A DNA stretch of 64,000 bases, taken from assembly GCF_900167155.1 (NCBI RefSeq), contig NZ_FUXU01000014.1, positions 1-64,000 on the forward strand, read 5' to 3'. The notes under the pieces are model-generated. The model searched no databases. It was not told where the DNA came from and saw only the letters and a program-made list of their open reading frames with translations. Below are positions 53,464 to 61,314 of the stretch, one piece after another. The number at the start of each line of letters is the position of its first letter. The first letter of the stretch is position 1. Made by a program: the position numbers and the translations under genes. Origin of the DNA: Enterovibrio nigricans DSM 22720. Lineage in GTDB: Bacteria > Pseudomonadota > Gammaproteobacteria > Enterobacterales > Vibrionaceae.

Positions 53464-53479
53464 TGGCGATAAAATGGCG
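53464..53479. repeat. Candidate integrase arm-site repeat, right copy
   Basis: TGGCGATAAAATGGCG, identical to 20016-20031, lies 27 bp after int and about 120 bp from attR. Confidence 0.5.
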
Positions 53480-53592
53480 GTGAACATTGAGAATATACCG
53501 TAATATTTGCGTGAATTCGTGTTTTGGTGATTTTGGCCGATTCGCCTCAAGCCCAGTAAACACGCGGCAAAGCCAGTGTTTTCGCGGCTCCA

Positions 53593-53640
53593 AAAAAAAG
53601 CCCGCCGTAGGGGGGCGGGTAAGATGCGATTATGGGTAGT
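53593..53640. other. attR, right attachment site of the prophage
   Basis: It carries the same A-run, CCCGCCGTAGGG, GGCGGG and TAAGATGCGATTAT block as attL, with one base change and loss of two G. The stem is again followed by a T-run on the - strand. Chromosomal sequence leading to hemE follows. Confidence 0.8.
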
Positions 53641-53752
53641 GTCTATTTAGACATTTTATTATTTGTTCTATTTTTTAACATGTGATTAATCTATCAGCAA
53701 TTTAAGGATGCAATGTGTACCTATATTTATGATCATCTCCACAAAGGACTGC

Positions 53753-53780
53753 TTTTGTTGCGTTCTGAGGGTGTTACAAT
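53753..53780 (+). promoter_or_regulatory. Predicted hemE promoter
   Basis: TACAAT (53775-53780) preceded by TGT gives an extended -10 (TGnTACAAT). A weak -35 TTTTGT lies 16 bp upstream. It lies outside attR, so hemE keeps its own promoter despite the prophage. Confidence 0.55.
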
Positions 53781-53809
53781 AACGCGGAATAAATTTCAGG
53801 ATGTAGACA

Positions 53810-54874
53810 ATGACAGAACTAAAGAATGATCGTTATTTGCGTGCTTTGCTCAAAGAGCCTGTAGATTACACCCCGGTATGGATGATGCGCCAAGCAGGCC
53901 GTTACCTACCAGAATACAAGGCGACCCGTGCGCAAGCTGGCGACTTTATGTCATTGTGCAAAAATGCTGAGCTCGCATGTGAAGTAACGCTTCAGCCTCT
54001 GCGTCGTTATGATCTTGATGCCGCTATTCTATTCTCTGATATTCTGACCATCCCAGACGCAATGGGACTAGGCCTTTATTTTGAAACAGGTGAAGGTCCT
54101 AAGTTCGAGCGACCAATCACGTGTAAAGCAGACGTTCAAAAAATCGGTTTGCCTGATCCAGAAGGTGAGTTGCAGTATGTGATGAACGCCGTGCGCACCA
54201 TCCGTAAAGGTTTGGATGGTCAGGTTCCATTGATTGGTTTTTCTGGCAGTCCTTGGACGCTGGCTACTTACATGGTGGAAGGCGGCAGCTCGAAAGCCTT
54301 TACCAAAATCAAAAAGATGATGTACGCAGAGCCACAAACCCTGCACCTGCTGCTGGATAAATTGGCAGATAGCGTGATTGAGTATTTGAACGCGCAAATC
54401 AAAGCGGGTGCCCAGTCTGTGATGGTATTTGATACATGGGGTGGCGTCCTGACACCGCGTGATTACAATGACTTCTCGCTGCAATACATGCACAAAATCG
54501 TGGATGGCCTAATCCGTGAAAATGACGGACGCCGCGTGCCGGTCACCCTGTTCACTAAAAATGCAGGTATGTGGTTGGAGAAAATCGCCGCGACAGGTTG
54601 TGATGGTGTGGGTCTAGATTGGACGATCGATATCGCAGACGCAAAACGTCGTATCGGCGACAAAGTGGCACTTCAGGGGAATATGGACCCATCCATGCTG
54701 TATGCTTCTCCTGAGCGTATCCGTGAAGAAGTCGCAACGATTCTTGAAGGATTTGGCTCTGGTACTGGACATGTTTTCAACCTTGGCCACGGTATCCATC
54801 TGGACGTGCCACCTGAGAATGCAGGTGTCTTCGTTGATGCGGTGCATGAGTTGTCTAAGCCGTATCATAAGTAA
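53810..54874 (+). CDS. hemE: Uroporphyrinogen decarboxylase
   Basis: It decarboxylates uroporphyrinogen III to coproporphyrinogen III in haem synthesis. 354 residues (E. coli 354). The signature [15 protein letters not shown] is at residues 23-37, and substrate-binding Asp and Tyr residues lie in [13 protein letters not shown] and [10 protein letters not shown]-like stretches. AGGA precedes the ATG. In E. coli it follows nudC directly; here aco genes and the prophage intervene. Confidence 0.97.
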   Translation: MTELKNDRYLRALLKEPVDYTPVWMMRQAGRYLPEYKATRAQAGDFMSLCKNAELACEVTLQPLRRYDLDAAILFSDILTIPDAMGLGLYFETGEGPKFERPITCKADVQKIGLPDPEGELQYVMNAVRTIRKGLDGQVPLIGFSGSPWTLATYMVEGGSSKAFTKIKKMMYAEPQTLHLLLDKLADSVIEYLNAQIKAGAQSVMVFDTWGGVLTPRDYNDFSLQYMHKIVDGLIRENDGRRVPVTLFTKNAGMWLEKIAATGCDGVGLDWTIDIADAKRRIGDKVALQGNMDPSMLYASPERIREEVATILEGFGSGTGHVFNLGHGIHLDVPPENAGVFVDAVHELSKPYHK

Positions 54875-54892
54875 TCCAAGCGCAAGATTTCG

Positions 54893-54918
54893 AGGCCGAC
54901 AAATTGTCGGCCTTTTTT
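54893..54918 (+). terminator. Terminator after hemE
   Basis: AGGCCGACA / TGTCGGCCT perfect stem with an AAT loop and a T-run. Confidence 0.9.
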
Positions 54919-55030
54919 GTTTCTACTGTTTGTTCATGGTTCGTTAGGGAAATTCATCGAAAAGCTGTACGAAAAAAATTCGTTTAAATACATAGTGTTA
55001 TGGTTTTTACTTTTTTGATGTAAAATATTT

Positions 55031-55233
55031 GTTCAGGAAAAAGCTGTTTGACGCAAAAAAAGCTGAACGCATTAGAAATATATATGATTTCTGCTTTTTT
55101 AAAGAGAATTAGGGCTGATGAGGTTCAGTGGAGAAAAGGCAGATAAAGCTGAACATTAATACTAATTTAAGTTATATCAGTAAGTTATGTTGTTTTGTTT
55201 TTGGTGTTTTTAAAAGTGTTCAGGAAAAAGCTG
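55031..55233. repeat. Direct repeats in the hemE-UDG intergenic region
   Basis: GTTCAGGAAAAAGCTG occurs exactly at 55031-55046 and 55218-55233. AAGCTG occurs six times in 290 bp (54962, 55041, 55060, 55146, 55228, 55247), the last inside the 3' end of the neighbouring gene. The AT-rich 363-bp gap (54875-55237) has no gene. The pattern may be repeated copies of the gene's terminal segment. Confidence 0.6.
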
Positions 55234-55237
55234 ATTG

Positions 55238-55822
55238 TCATAAGAAAAGCTGATCAATACGCTGGCGTAATTGCGGGATCGTGTCGGTTTCAAACCAAGG
55301 GTTCTTTTTTAGCCATAAGTTATTACGCGGTGACGGGTGCGGTAGTGCGAGAAAATCCGCAGCCCAATTCGTATTAGATTTCACGGTTTCGGTCAGGGTT
55401 TTCGGTTTGTCTTTTAGGTAGTACCGCTGGGCATAATCCCCAATCAGCAAGGTAAGTTGAATATTGGGAAGATGCGACGCGATGAGCGCATGCCACTTTG
55501 GTGCGCACTCGGGTCTAGGTGGTAGATCGCCAGACTTTCCTCTACCCGGATAGCAAAAGCCCATCGGCATAATGGCAACCTGAGCAGGGTCATAAAACCT
55601 GTCTTTGTCCATCCATAACCACTCACGCAGACGATCACCACTTGGGTCATTCCAGGGAACCCCAGTTTCATGAACGCGCGTACCGGGTGCCTGACCGATA
55701 ATCAGCAATTTTGCGGCACTGCTGGCTTGAACGACAGGGCGGGGCCCAAGCGGTAGGTGCGCCTCGCAGTGATTGCAGCGTCGAACGTCTTCAATAAGTA
55801 TTGTTAGTTCTGTATTAATCAT
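55238..55822 (-). CDS. Uracil-DNA glycosylase superfamily protein with four cysteines
   Basis: 194 residues. Motif GQAPGTRVHETGVPWNDPSG (about 43-62) and the His motif HPSPRN (about 163) mark the UDG fold. Cysteines C-x2-C at residue 16 and C-x15-C (FCYPG to PECAPKW) match the spacing of iron-sulfur UDGs of family 4/5. Its role would be removal of uracil or related bases from DNA. The ATG shares one base with the upstream dehydrogenase stop, so both are cotranscribed. The exact UDG class is uncertain. Confidence 0.78.
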   Translation of the reverse strand: MINTELTILIEDVRRCNHCEAHLPLGPRPVVQASSAAKLLIIGQAPGTRVHETGVPWNDPSGDRLREWLWMDKDRFYDPAQVAIMPMGFCYPGRGKSGDLPPRPECAPKWHALIASHLPNIQLTLLIGDYAQRYYLKDKPKTLTETVKSNTNWAADFLALPHPSPRNNLWLKKNPWFETDTIPQLRQRIDQLFL

Positions 55823-56727
55823 CAGTATCCTAACGAAAAATCCATCACAAAATGCAGCGATTCGCCGTTATGCCAGCGACGATAGTTGCTGGAAAAAATG
55901 TCAAACACCTGTTCGGGGAAGCTTTCGGCAGAGATATGCGGCGTAACCGTAATCGAAGGGTGTGGCCAAAATGGGTGTGAGGAAGCCAAAGGTTCTTTGC
56001 AAAAGACATCCAGAACAGCATGTCGAATATGACCACCTTCAATAGCGATGAGTAGCCCTTGCTCATCCACCGCGGGGCCGCGCCCAACATTGAAAAGAAT
56101 AGCGTTTTGGCAAGCGGACAAGGTTTCTTGATTTAAGATACCTTTCGTTTCTGTCGTTGACGGCAAAATGGAAACAACCACATCTGCGTCAGCAAGCGCA
56201 GTTTTTATTTCTCTGGTGGTCAGCATCTTGTCAAATCCGGGGATGACGTTTCCAGAGCGATTGACACCAATCGTCTTCATCCCAAAGTGTTTAGCGGTAG
56301 AGGCAACATGTGTGCCGATTGAACCTGTGCCTAAGATCACCATGGTTTTCCCAGCTAGTCCCTGATAGGGCGCGGGTGACCAGCGCATTTTCGTCTGCAT
56401 CGTTCGATAGTGGGGCAAGTGGCGACTCAGCGTTAGAAGCTGTCCAAACACATACTCAGACATTAAGGGCCCAAAGATACCGCGTACGTTCGTCAGTATG
56501 TAATCCGTTCGTGGCTTGCTTAGCAATGCATCGGCACCGGCGAAGGTTGACTGCAGCCACTGCAAATGAGTGGCTTGTTCAATTCGTGGCGCAAGCTTCG
56601 GAGGGTCAGCTAAGATTATTGTCGCGTCTTGGATGGAATCAGTGAGTACCAGATCTGGCAGCGCAGCCAGCTCTAACAGTGCTCGATATCGCGCTTCATT
56701 GATTGAGCAAAGATAGAGTTGGTTCAT
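55822..56727 (-). CDS. D-isomer 2-hydroxyacid dehydrogenase (GhrA-like)
   Basis: 301 residues. NAD(P)-binding GTGSIGTHVAS (about 133-143), catalytic Arg in NVGRGPAVDEQG, Glu in DVFCKEPLASSHPFW and His in TPHISAES give the full catalytic set. It resembles glyoxylate/hydroxypyruvate reductases. Substrate cannot be decided. It is the first gene of a two-gene operon with the UDG-like gene. Confidence 0.85.
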   Translation of the reverse strand: MNQLYLCSINEARYRALLELAALPDLVLTDSIQDATIILADPPKLAPRIEQATHLQWLQSTFAGADALLSKPRTDYILTNVRGIFGPLMSEYVFGQLLTLSRHLPHYRTMQTKMRWSPAPYQGLAGKTMVILGTGSIGTHVASTAKHFGMKTIGVNRSGNVIPGFDKMLTTREIKTALADADVVVSILPSTTETKGILNQETLSACQNAILFNVGRGPAVDEQGLLIAIEGGHIRHAVLDVFCKEPLASSHPFWPHPSITVTPHISAESFPEQVFDIFSSNYRRWHNGESLHFVMDFSLGY

Positions 56728-56820
56728 ATCTGTTCCTTTTGCTGACGCAGTATATAAAGTACACTTGCGCGGAAATCCTTTCCGGCATTATACGTCGGTA
56801 ATCAGTGTAGACGGCAGACC

Positions 56821-57408
56821 ATGTTAAAAAATCCGATCCAGCTGCGACTCGAAAAACTTGAGCAGTGGCAACACATCACCTTTATGGCGGCACTGGTGGA
56901 GCGTATGTATCCAAACTATGCTGCGTTCTGTCAGCAAACTGACTTCGCTGAGCCTCAAGCATATCGTCAATTGCTTGATTGCGTGTGGGAAATTCTGACG
57001 GTTAAAAATGCCAAAATCGACTTTGAGAGTCAGCTAGAAAAGCTAGAGGATCTCATCCCGACAACTGAAGAATTTGATATCTACCTGGTTTACCCTGCAA
57101 TTGATGCATGCGTGGCGATGTCGACTCTCATTCACACGTTGTTGGATCGCGATCTCGTTATGGAATCCGTGCTGAAAATCAGCCAGCAGTCAGTAGCGAG
57201 TGTTGCTCAGTTGGAAGAAGCGCAGACAGGCGTGGAAGTGACTGATGATAACCAGAAAGAAATTGAGTCAGTGTGTGCTGAATGGGATGTTCAGTGGGCA
57301 ATTTTCCGCGCACTGAAAGAAGCAGCTGAACGCGATGTAGAGATGATACGTGGTATTCGCAACGAGCTTCGTGAAGACGGTGTGAGTAATCTGGGTTTAT
57401 CCATTTAG
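56821..57408 (+). CDS. yjaG: YjaG family protein (DUF416)
   Basis: 195 residues (E. coli YjaG 196), helical. Family stretches include LRLEKLEQWQHITFMAALVE RMYPNY, CVWEILTVKNAKIDFESQLE and FDIYLVYPAIDACVA. Function unknown. It lies near hupA as in E. coli. It is divergent from the dehydrogenase and convergent with the CBS protein. Confidence 0.9.
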   Translation: MLKNPIQLRLEKLEQWQHITFMAALVERMYPNYAAFCQQTDFAEPQAYRQLLDCVWEILTVKNAKIDFESQLEKLEDLIPTTEEFDIYLVYPAIDACVAMSTLIHTLLDRDLVMESVLKISQQSVASVAQLEEAQTGVEVTDDNQKEIESVCAEWDVQWAIFRALKEAAERDVEMIRGIRNELREDGVSNLGLSI

Positions 57409-57421
57409 CGGTTGTTATTGC

Positions 57422-57450
57422 AAAAAAAACGGGCCATCGGCCCGTTTTTT
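57422..57450. terminator. Bidirectional terminator
   Basis: A-run, CGGGCC / GGCCCG stem with an ATC loop, then a T-run. It serves yjaG and the convergent CBS-domain gene. Confidence 0.88.
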
Positions 57451-57456
57451 GTTTTG

Positions 57457-58656
57457 TTACTTTACGTTTTTTTCGGCAAGGTCTTTGATGTCCGCCATCT
57501 GTTCTTGTGGCGTATTTGCGTTGTTGTCTTCAACCTTAGCTTCTTCCGCGATTTCTGCTGAGATGTCTGATTCAGGCTCTGCTTTTTGTGGAGCTTCATC
57601 ATCATCGTCGTCATTGCTTTGAATCACGCCGTGAGTTTCTTTCCAATCTTCCCAACGCTCATGGGCCAGAGCCTGCATATTGGAGTTCTTGTCTGCTTCG
57701 TCAACGATCTCTTTGCCCATCAGGTGCTCGAAGATGTCTTCGATGGTGATAATACCCTGCACGTCACCGTATTCGTCCACAATCAGCGCCAACTGAGAAC
57801 GCTGTGCCATCAGGCGATCAAATGCTTTTGGTACATGCGTTGAGTCATGTACCACAGGGATTGGACGCATGATGCTGCTCAATGGTTGCTGACCGTTACC
57901 GTGTTGGTTTGCTGAGAACAGCTCAAGACGGTGCACAAAACCCAAAATGTTGTCACGTTGCTCGGCATAAACCAAAGGGCGCGAGAACGGCGTATCGTGG
58001 TGTTCTTTAAGGAACGCCTCAATGGTCATGGAAGCGTCAACACGGAACAAAACTGGGCGTGGTGTCATCAATTTTGTTACTGGTGCGTCACGCAGGCTCA
58101 GAAGGTTAGTCAGCATGGTTGACTCATCGTCTTCAAGTTCACCGCTTTCTTTTGCTAGCAGTGCCATAGCGGAAATCTCGTCACGCAGTTTTGGCTGCTC
58201 CTTGCCGCGAGCCAGTCGACGAGTCAGTTGTTCTGATGCCCAAACAATCGGCGTGAGTGCCCATACCATCCAACGTAGGATCGACGCTGCCCCTGGTGCC
58301 AGTTGACGCCAGTAAGTTGCGCCAATGGTTTTTGGTACGATTTCTGACAGCAGCAGGATAGCCAGCGTCAGTACCGCCGAAAACACACCCAGCCATGCAT
58401 CACCAAATACTTTGGTCGCCTGTGCGCCCGATGCTGCAGCACCTACAGTGTGTGCAATGGTGTTCAGAGTCAAAATTGAAGCGAGAGGGCGGTCAATGTC
58501 ATCTTTTAGTTCTTGAAGACGGCCTGCAGCTGGGTGGCCGTCTTGTCGCATCTGGGCCAAATAACTAGGAGTAATGCTCAGTAGAATGGCTTCAAGTACT
58601 GAACAGATAAATGAAACACCGATAGACAGTGCCACAAACATGATTAGCAGGATCAT
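57457..58656 (-). CDS. DUF21/CBS-domain membrane protein (CNNM/HlyC-like)
   Basis: 399 residues. The N-terminal DUF21 domain has about four membrane helices (residues 1-150), including LLSEIVPKTIGATYW. A CBS pair spans about 190-320 (LMTPRPVLFRVDASM, IVDEYGDVQGIITIEDIFEH LMGKEI). The usual CorC_HlyC C-terminal domain is missing, replaced by an acidic tail (about 345-399, with DDDDD). Such proteins are linked to Mg or other ion transport. Ion specificity is not visible. Confidence 0.82.
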   Translation of the reverse strand: MILLIMFVALSIGVSFICSVLEAILLSITPSYLAQMRQDGHPAAGRLQELKDDIDRPLASILTLNTIAHTVGAAASGAQATKVFGDAWLGVFSAVLTLAILLLSEIVPKTIGATYWRQLAPGAASILRWMVWALTPIVWASEQLTRRLARGKEQPKLRDEISAMALLAKESGELEDDESTMLTNLLSLRDAPVTKLMTPRPVLFRVDASMTIEAFLKEHHDTPFSRPLVYAEQRDNILGFVHRLELFSANQHGNGQQPLSSIMRPIPVVHDSTHVPKAFDRLMAQRSQLALIVDEYGDVQGIITIEDIFEHLMGKEIVDEADKNSNMQALAHERWEDWKETHGVIQSNDDDDDEAPQKAEPESDISAEIAEEAKVEDNNANTPQEQMADIKDLAEKNVK

Positions 58657-58891
58657 CGTTTTCCAGCGTTTGAGTAGTTAACAGGAATAATAGTAGCGGC
58701 AAGAATCGGGTCTCAGCGCAGTAAATACAAGTGTTGAAGCGAAAATATACCCAATATTTTGTGAGGATGCGCTCAGTTTGTGGTTAAAGACTCTGCATAC
58801 AGTCACTTGTAGTGCCACAAACCTTTGCCAGTCGGGCTTCTTTTGAATTAGAGTTGCCTTGTCTCAAGAAAACCTAAGAAGGGAAGACCTA

Positions 58892-59164
58892 ATGAACAAG
58901 ACCAACTTGATCGACCTGATCGCAGAGAAAGCAGACCTGTCTAAAGCACAAGCGAAAGCAGCACTGGAAGCAACTCTGGCTGGTATCGAAGGTGCGCTGA
59001 AAGAAGGTGATCAGGTTCAACTGATCGGTTTCGGTACGTTTAAAGTTAACCATCGTGCTGCGCGCACTGGCCGTAACCCACAAACGGGTCAGGAAATTCA
59101 AATTGCAGCTGCAAACGTTCCAGCGTTTGTTGCGGGCAAAGCGCTTAAAGACGCAGTTAAGTAA
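58892..59164 (+). CDS. hupA: DNA-binding protein HU-alpha
   Basis: 90 residues, as E. coli HupA. The DNA-binding arm [20 protein letters not shown] is at residues 46-65. HU bends and compacts DNA. The ATG at 58892 follows AAGGGAAG; the upstream frame to 58859 is not part of HU. Upstream, GTTTGTGG (58776-58783) and CCACAAAC (58815-58822) form an inverted repeat in the likely promoter zone. Confidence 0.96.
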   Translation: MNKTNLIDLIAEKADLSKAQAKAALEATLAGIEGALKEGDQVQLIGFGTFKVNHRAARTGRNPQTGQEIQIAAANVPAFVAGKALKDAVK

Positions 59165-59171
59165 GTTATAC

Positions 59172-59205
59172 TCCGCCAAAGCATCCTTTGTTTTGGCGGA
59201 TTTTT
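59172..59205 (+). terminator. hupA terminator, overlapping the yjaH start signals
   Basis: TCCGCCAAA / TTTGGCGGA stem followed by TTTTT. The ATG of the next gene begins at the base after the T-run, and the only Shine-Dalgarno-like sequence (GGCGGA) is in the 3' arm of the stem. Confidence 0.85.
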
Positions 59206-59892
59206 ATGCGCGCGATAGCAGCACCTCTCGTTTCATTCCTCGCAGTTGTATTGGCGGGCTGTAGCTCGACAGAAGCCATTGTCCCTGTTAAAACCACCCA
59301 AACTGCAGCCGTACATGGCGATGCAGCCAGCATCTATTGGCTTGACGAAAAGCAAACCTTTCCTGAAACGCTCTCTGAAATCGTTCTATTGGGCGACTAT
59401 GGGCAGTATCAGTCAGAGTATCGCTGGCGAAGAGGGGTAGTTCGTGAAATTCAACGTACAGGAACAGTGCTTGATGATGGGGAGCTGAAAGAGCAGTCTG
59501 TTCTGATCCGTTATGATTCGGAAGGTCAGGCCGTTTACCAACAGTATCGATTGGATGGGGATTTATTGCCCATCAGAGGTACTGAGCTGGTGAAGTATTA
59601 TCGACAAGCGGAACAAGCATTGGCAAGCGCAAAAGCCCTCGGAAAAGAAAAGCAGGATTTTTTCCAAGGTCATTGGAAGGCTGGCACATTTGAAGAATGT
59701 GGCTCGTCGTCAGAGAAAACCTTGACGTTTGATACTGTGCTTCCTGACTATCTTCTGCAAAGTCTCGATCAGCCGAGCAACTTTCTCGCTGCTGTCGGTG
59801 AAGTTGGCAGAAAATCGAACACAGTGAATGAAGTGATCATTCTGGGAGACGGAGAGACCCCCTGTCTCGTCAGGCCTGAATTTAAACGCTAA
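59206..59892 (+). CDS. yjaH: DUF1481 lipoprotein, YjaH-like
   Basis: 228 residues. An N-terminal lipoprotein signal peptide (MRAIAAPLVSFLAVVLAGC, lipobox LAGC, acylated Cys19) precedes a soluble domain with ILLGDYGQYQSEYRWRRG-like and PVLPDYLLQSLDQ-like segments. It follows hupA, as yjaH does in E. coli. The ATG at 59206 gives a proper signal peptide; the frame opens 6 codons earlier without reason. Function unknown; periplasmic or outer-membrane anchored. Confidence 0.78.
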   Translation: MRAIAAPLVSFLAVVLAGCSSTEAIVPVKTTQTAAVHGDAASIYWLDEKQTFPETLSEIVLLGDYGQYQSEYRWRRGVVREIQRTGTVLDDGELKEQSVLIRYDSEGQAVYQQYRLDGDLLPIRGTELVKYYRQAEQALASAKALGKEKQDFFQGHWKAGTFEECGSSSEKTLTFDTVLPDYLLQSLDQPSNFLAAVGEVGRKSNTVNEVIILGDGETPCLVRPEFKR

Positions 59893-59904
59893 GGCTCAAA
59901 CACT

Positions 59905-59941
59905 AAAAAGGCCCTTATCTCATCGAGATAAGGGCCTTTTT
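59905..59941. terminator. Bidirectional terminator between yjaH and purD
   Basis: A 16-bp perfect stem (AAAAAGGCCCTTATCT and its complement) with a CATCG loop. It serves two convergent genes. Confidence 0.93.
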
Positions 59942-59959
59942 CTTTAGTATGTGCAGCTA

Positions 59960-61249
59960 TTATTGGTTATTTTCGCGCTCAATCGCACGGTAGCCAATGT
60001 CATCGCGGTGGAACATGCCATTCCAACTGATTTTCGCTGCAAGCTCGTAGGCGCGTTTCTGTGCATCAGAAACGCTATCACCCATTGCCGTTGCACACAG
60101 TACGCGACCGCCTGCCGTCACGACGTTACCGTCTTTTTCAGCAGTTCCTGCATGGAATACTTTCGCGGCATCCATTTCTGCGTTTTCCAGACCCGAAATT
60201 ACGTCGCCTTTGTCGTATGACGCAGGGTAGCCGCCAGCAGCCAACACTACGCCAATTGAAGCGCGCGGGTCCCACTTGGACTCAACCTTATCCAGCTTAC
60301 CAGCGACAGCCGCTTCACAAAGCTCGACGATGTCTGATTGCAAGCGCAGCATGATAGGCTGTGTTTCAGGGTCACCAAAACGGCAGTTGTATTCGATAAC
60401 TTTGGGTGTACCGTCGGCCATAACCATCAGACCAGCATACAGGAAGCCAGTGTAAGGGTGACCTTCCGCTTCCATGCCTCGCACGGTTGGGAAAATCACT
60501 TCGTTCATCACGCGGTCGTGGATTTCCTGCGTTACGACAGGCGCAGGACTATAAGCACCCATCCCGCCAGTGTTTGGCCCTGTATCGCCATTGCCTACAC
60601 GTTTGTGGTCCTGGCTGGTGGCCATAGGCAACACATTTTTGCCATCAACCATAACAATGAAGCTGGCTTCTTCACCGTCGAGGAACTCCTCGACAACCAC
60701 GCGGTGGCCTGCTTCACCAAAGGCGTTACCTGCCAGCATGTCCTGAATGGCGTTTTCTGCTTCTTCCAGGGTCATCGCTACGATAACGCCTTTACCCGCA
60801 GCAAGGCCATCAGCTTTCACCACGATCGGTGCGCCTTTTTCGCGTACGTACGCAAGGGCTGGCTCAATCTCAGTGAAGTTTTGGTATTCCGCCGTAGGAA
60901 TGTCATGGCGAGCAAGGAAGTCTTTGGTAAACGCTTTTGAGCCTTCAAGCTGCGCTGCTGCTTCTGTTGGGCCAAAAATTGGCAAACCAGCTTCACGAAA
61001 TGCATCTACAACGCCAATCACCAGTGGTGCTTCTGGACCAACAATCGTCAGGCCGATATTTTTTTCTGTGGCAAACGCGACCAGTGCTGAAATGTTTTCG
61101 ACATTAATCGCCACGTTTTCAAGCTTAGGTTCTAATGCAGTACCTGCGTTGCCCGGTGCAACATAGACAGTGTTCACTTTTTCAGACTGCGCTGCTTTCC
61201 ACGCCAGTGCGTGCTCGCGACCGCCGCCACCAATAACCAATACGTCCAT
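59960..61249 (-). CDS. purD: Phosphoribosylamine-glycine ligase
   Basis: It makes GAR from phosphoribosylamine, glycine and ATP (purine synthesis step 2). 429 residues, as in E. coli. The N-terminal domain has VLVIGGGGREHALAW and GPEAPLVIG. The ATP-grasp part has KADGLAAGKGVI, and the metal-site region is NCRFGDPETQ. ATG 61249 follows AAGGA; a TTG two codons upstream is rejected. It lies 65 bp after purH in the same direction, so purH-purD form an operon. Confidence 0.97.
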   Translation of the reverse strand: MDVLVIGGGGREHALAWKAAQSEKVNTVYVAPGNAGTALEPKLENVAINVENISALVAFATEKNIGLTIVGPEAPLVIGVVDAFREAGLPIFGPTEAAAQLEGSKAFTKDFLARHDIPTAEYQNFTEIEPALAYVREKGAPIVVKADGLAAGKGVIVAMTLEEAENAIQDMLAGNAFGEAGHRVVVEEFLDGEEASFIVMVDGKNVLPMATSQDHKRVGNGDTGPNTGGMGAYSPAPVVTQEIHDRVMNEVIFPTVRGMEAEGHPYTGFLYAGLMVMADGTPKVIEYNCRFGDPETQPIMLRLQSDIVELCEAAVAGKLDKVESKWDPRASIGVVLAAGGYPASYDKGDVISGLENAEMDAAKVFHAGTAEKDGNVVTAGGRVLCATAMGDSVSDAQKRAYELAAKISWNGMFHRDDIGYRAIERENNQ

Positions 61250-61314
61250 ATTCAATCCTTAAATCAAATCAGCCCGATGACGTACGTGAAATCGTTTCGG
61301 GCTGTGAAAATCTA

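Larger units (their letters stand above)
19915..53640. mobile_element. P2/K139-like temperate prophage, about 33.7 kb
   Basis: It is bounded by attL and attR and contains an integrase, CI/Cox/CII regulators, a HUH initiator, a late activator, terminase and portal, head, tail, baseplate and holin genes in P2-like order (Q and P divergent from O-N-M-L). All structural genes appear intact, so it may be inducible. The phage lysozyme was not identified with certainty. Cargo sits at the left end (20.4-25.0 kb), after the portal gene (44.6-46.6 kb) and between cI and int. The P2 order is varied: the D and V homologues close the late operon. Confidence 0.92.

Noticed and set aside
61256-61314. Terminator between purH and purD
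   Set aside because: AGCCCGA/TCGGGCT can pair but no T-tract follows; more likely a processing stem in a continuous operon.
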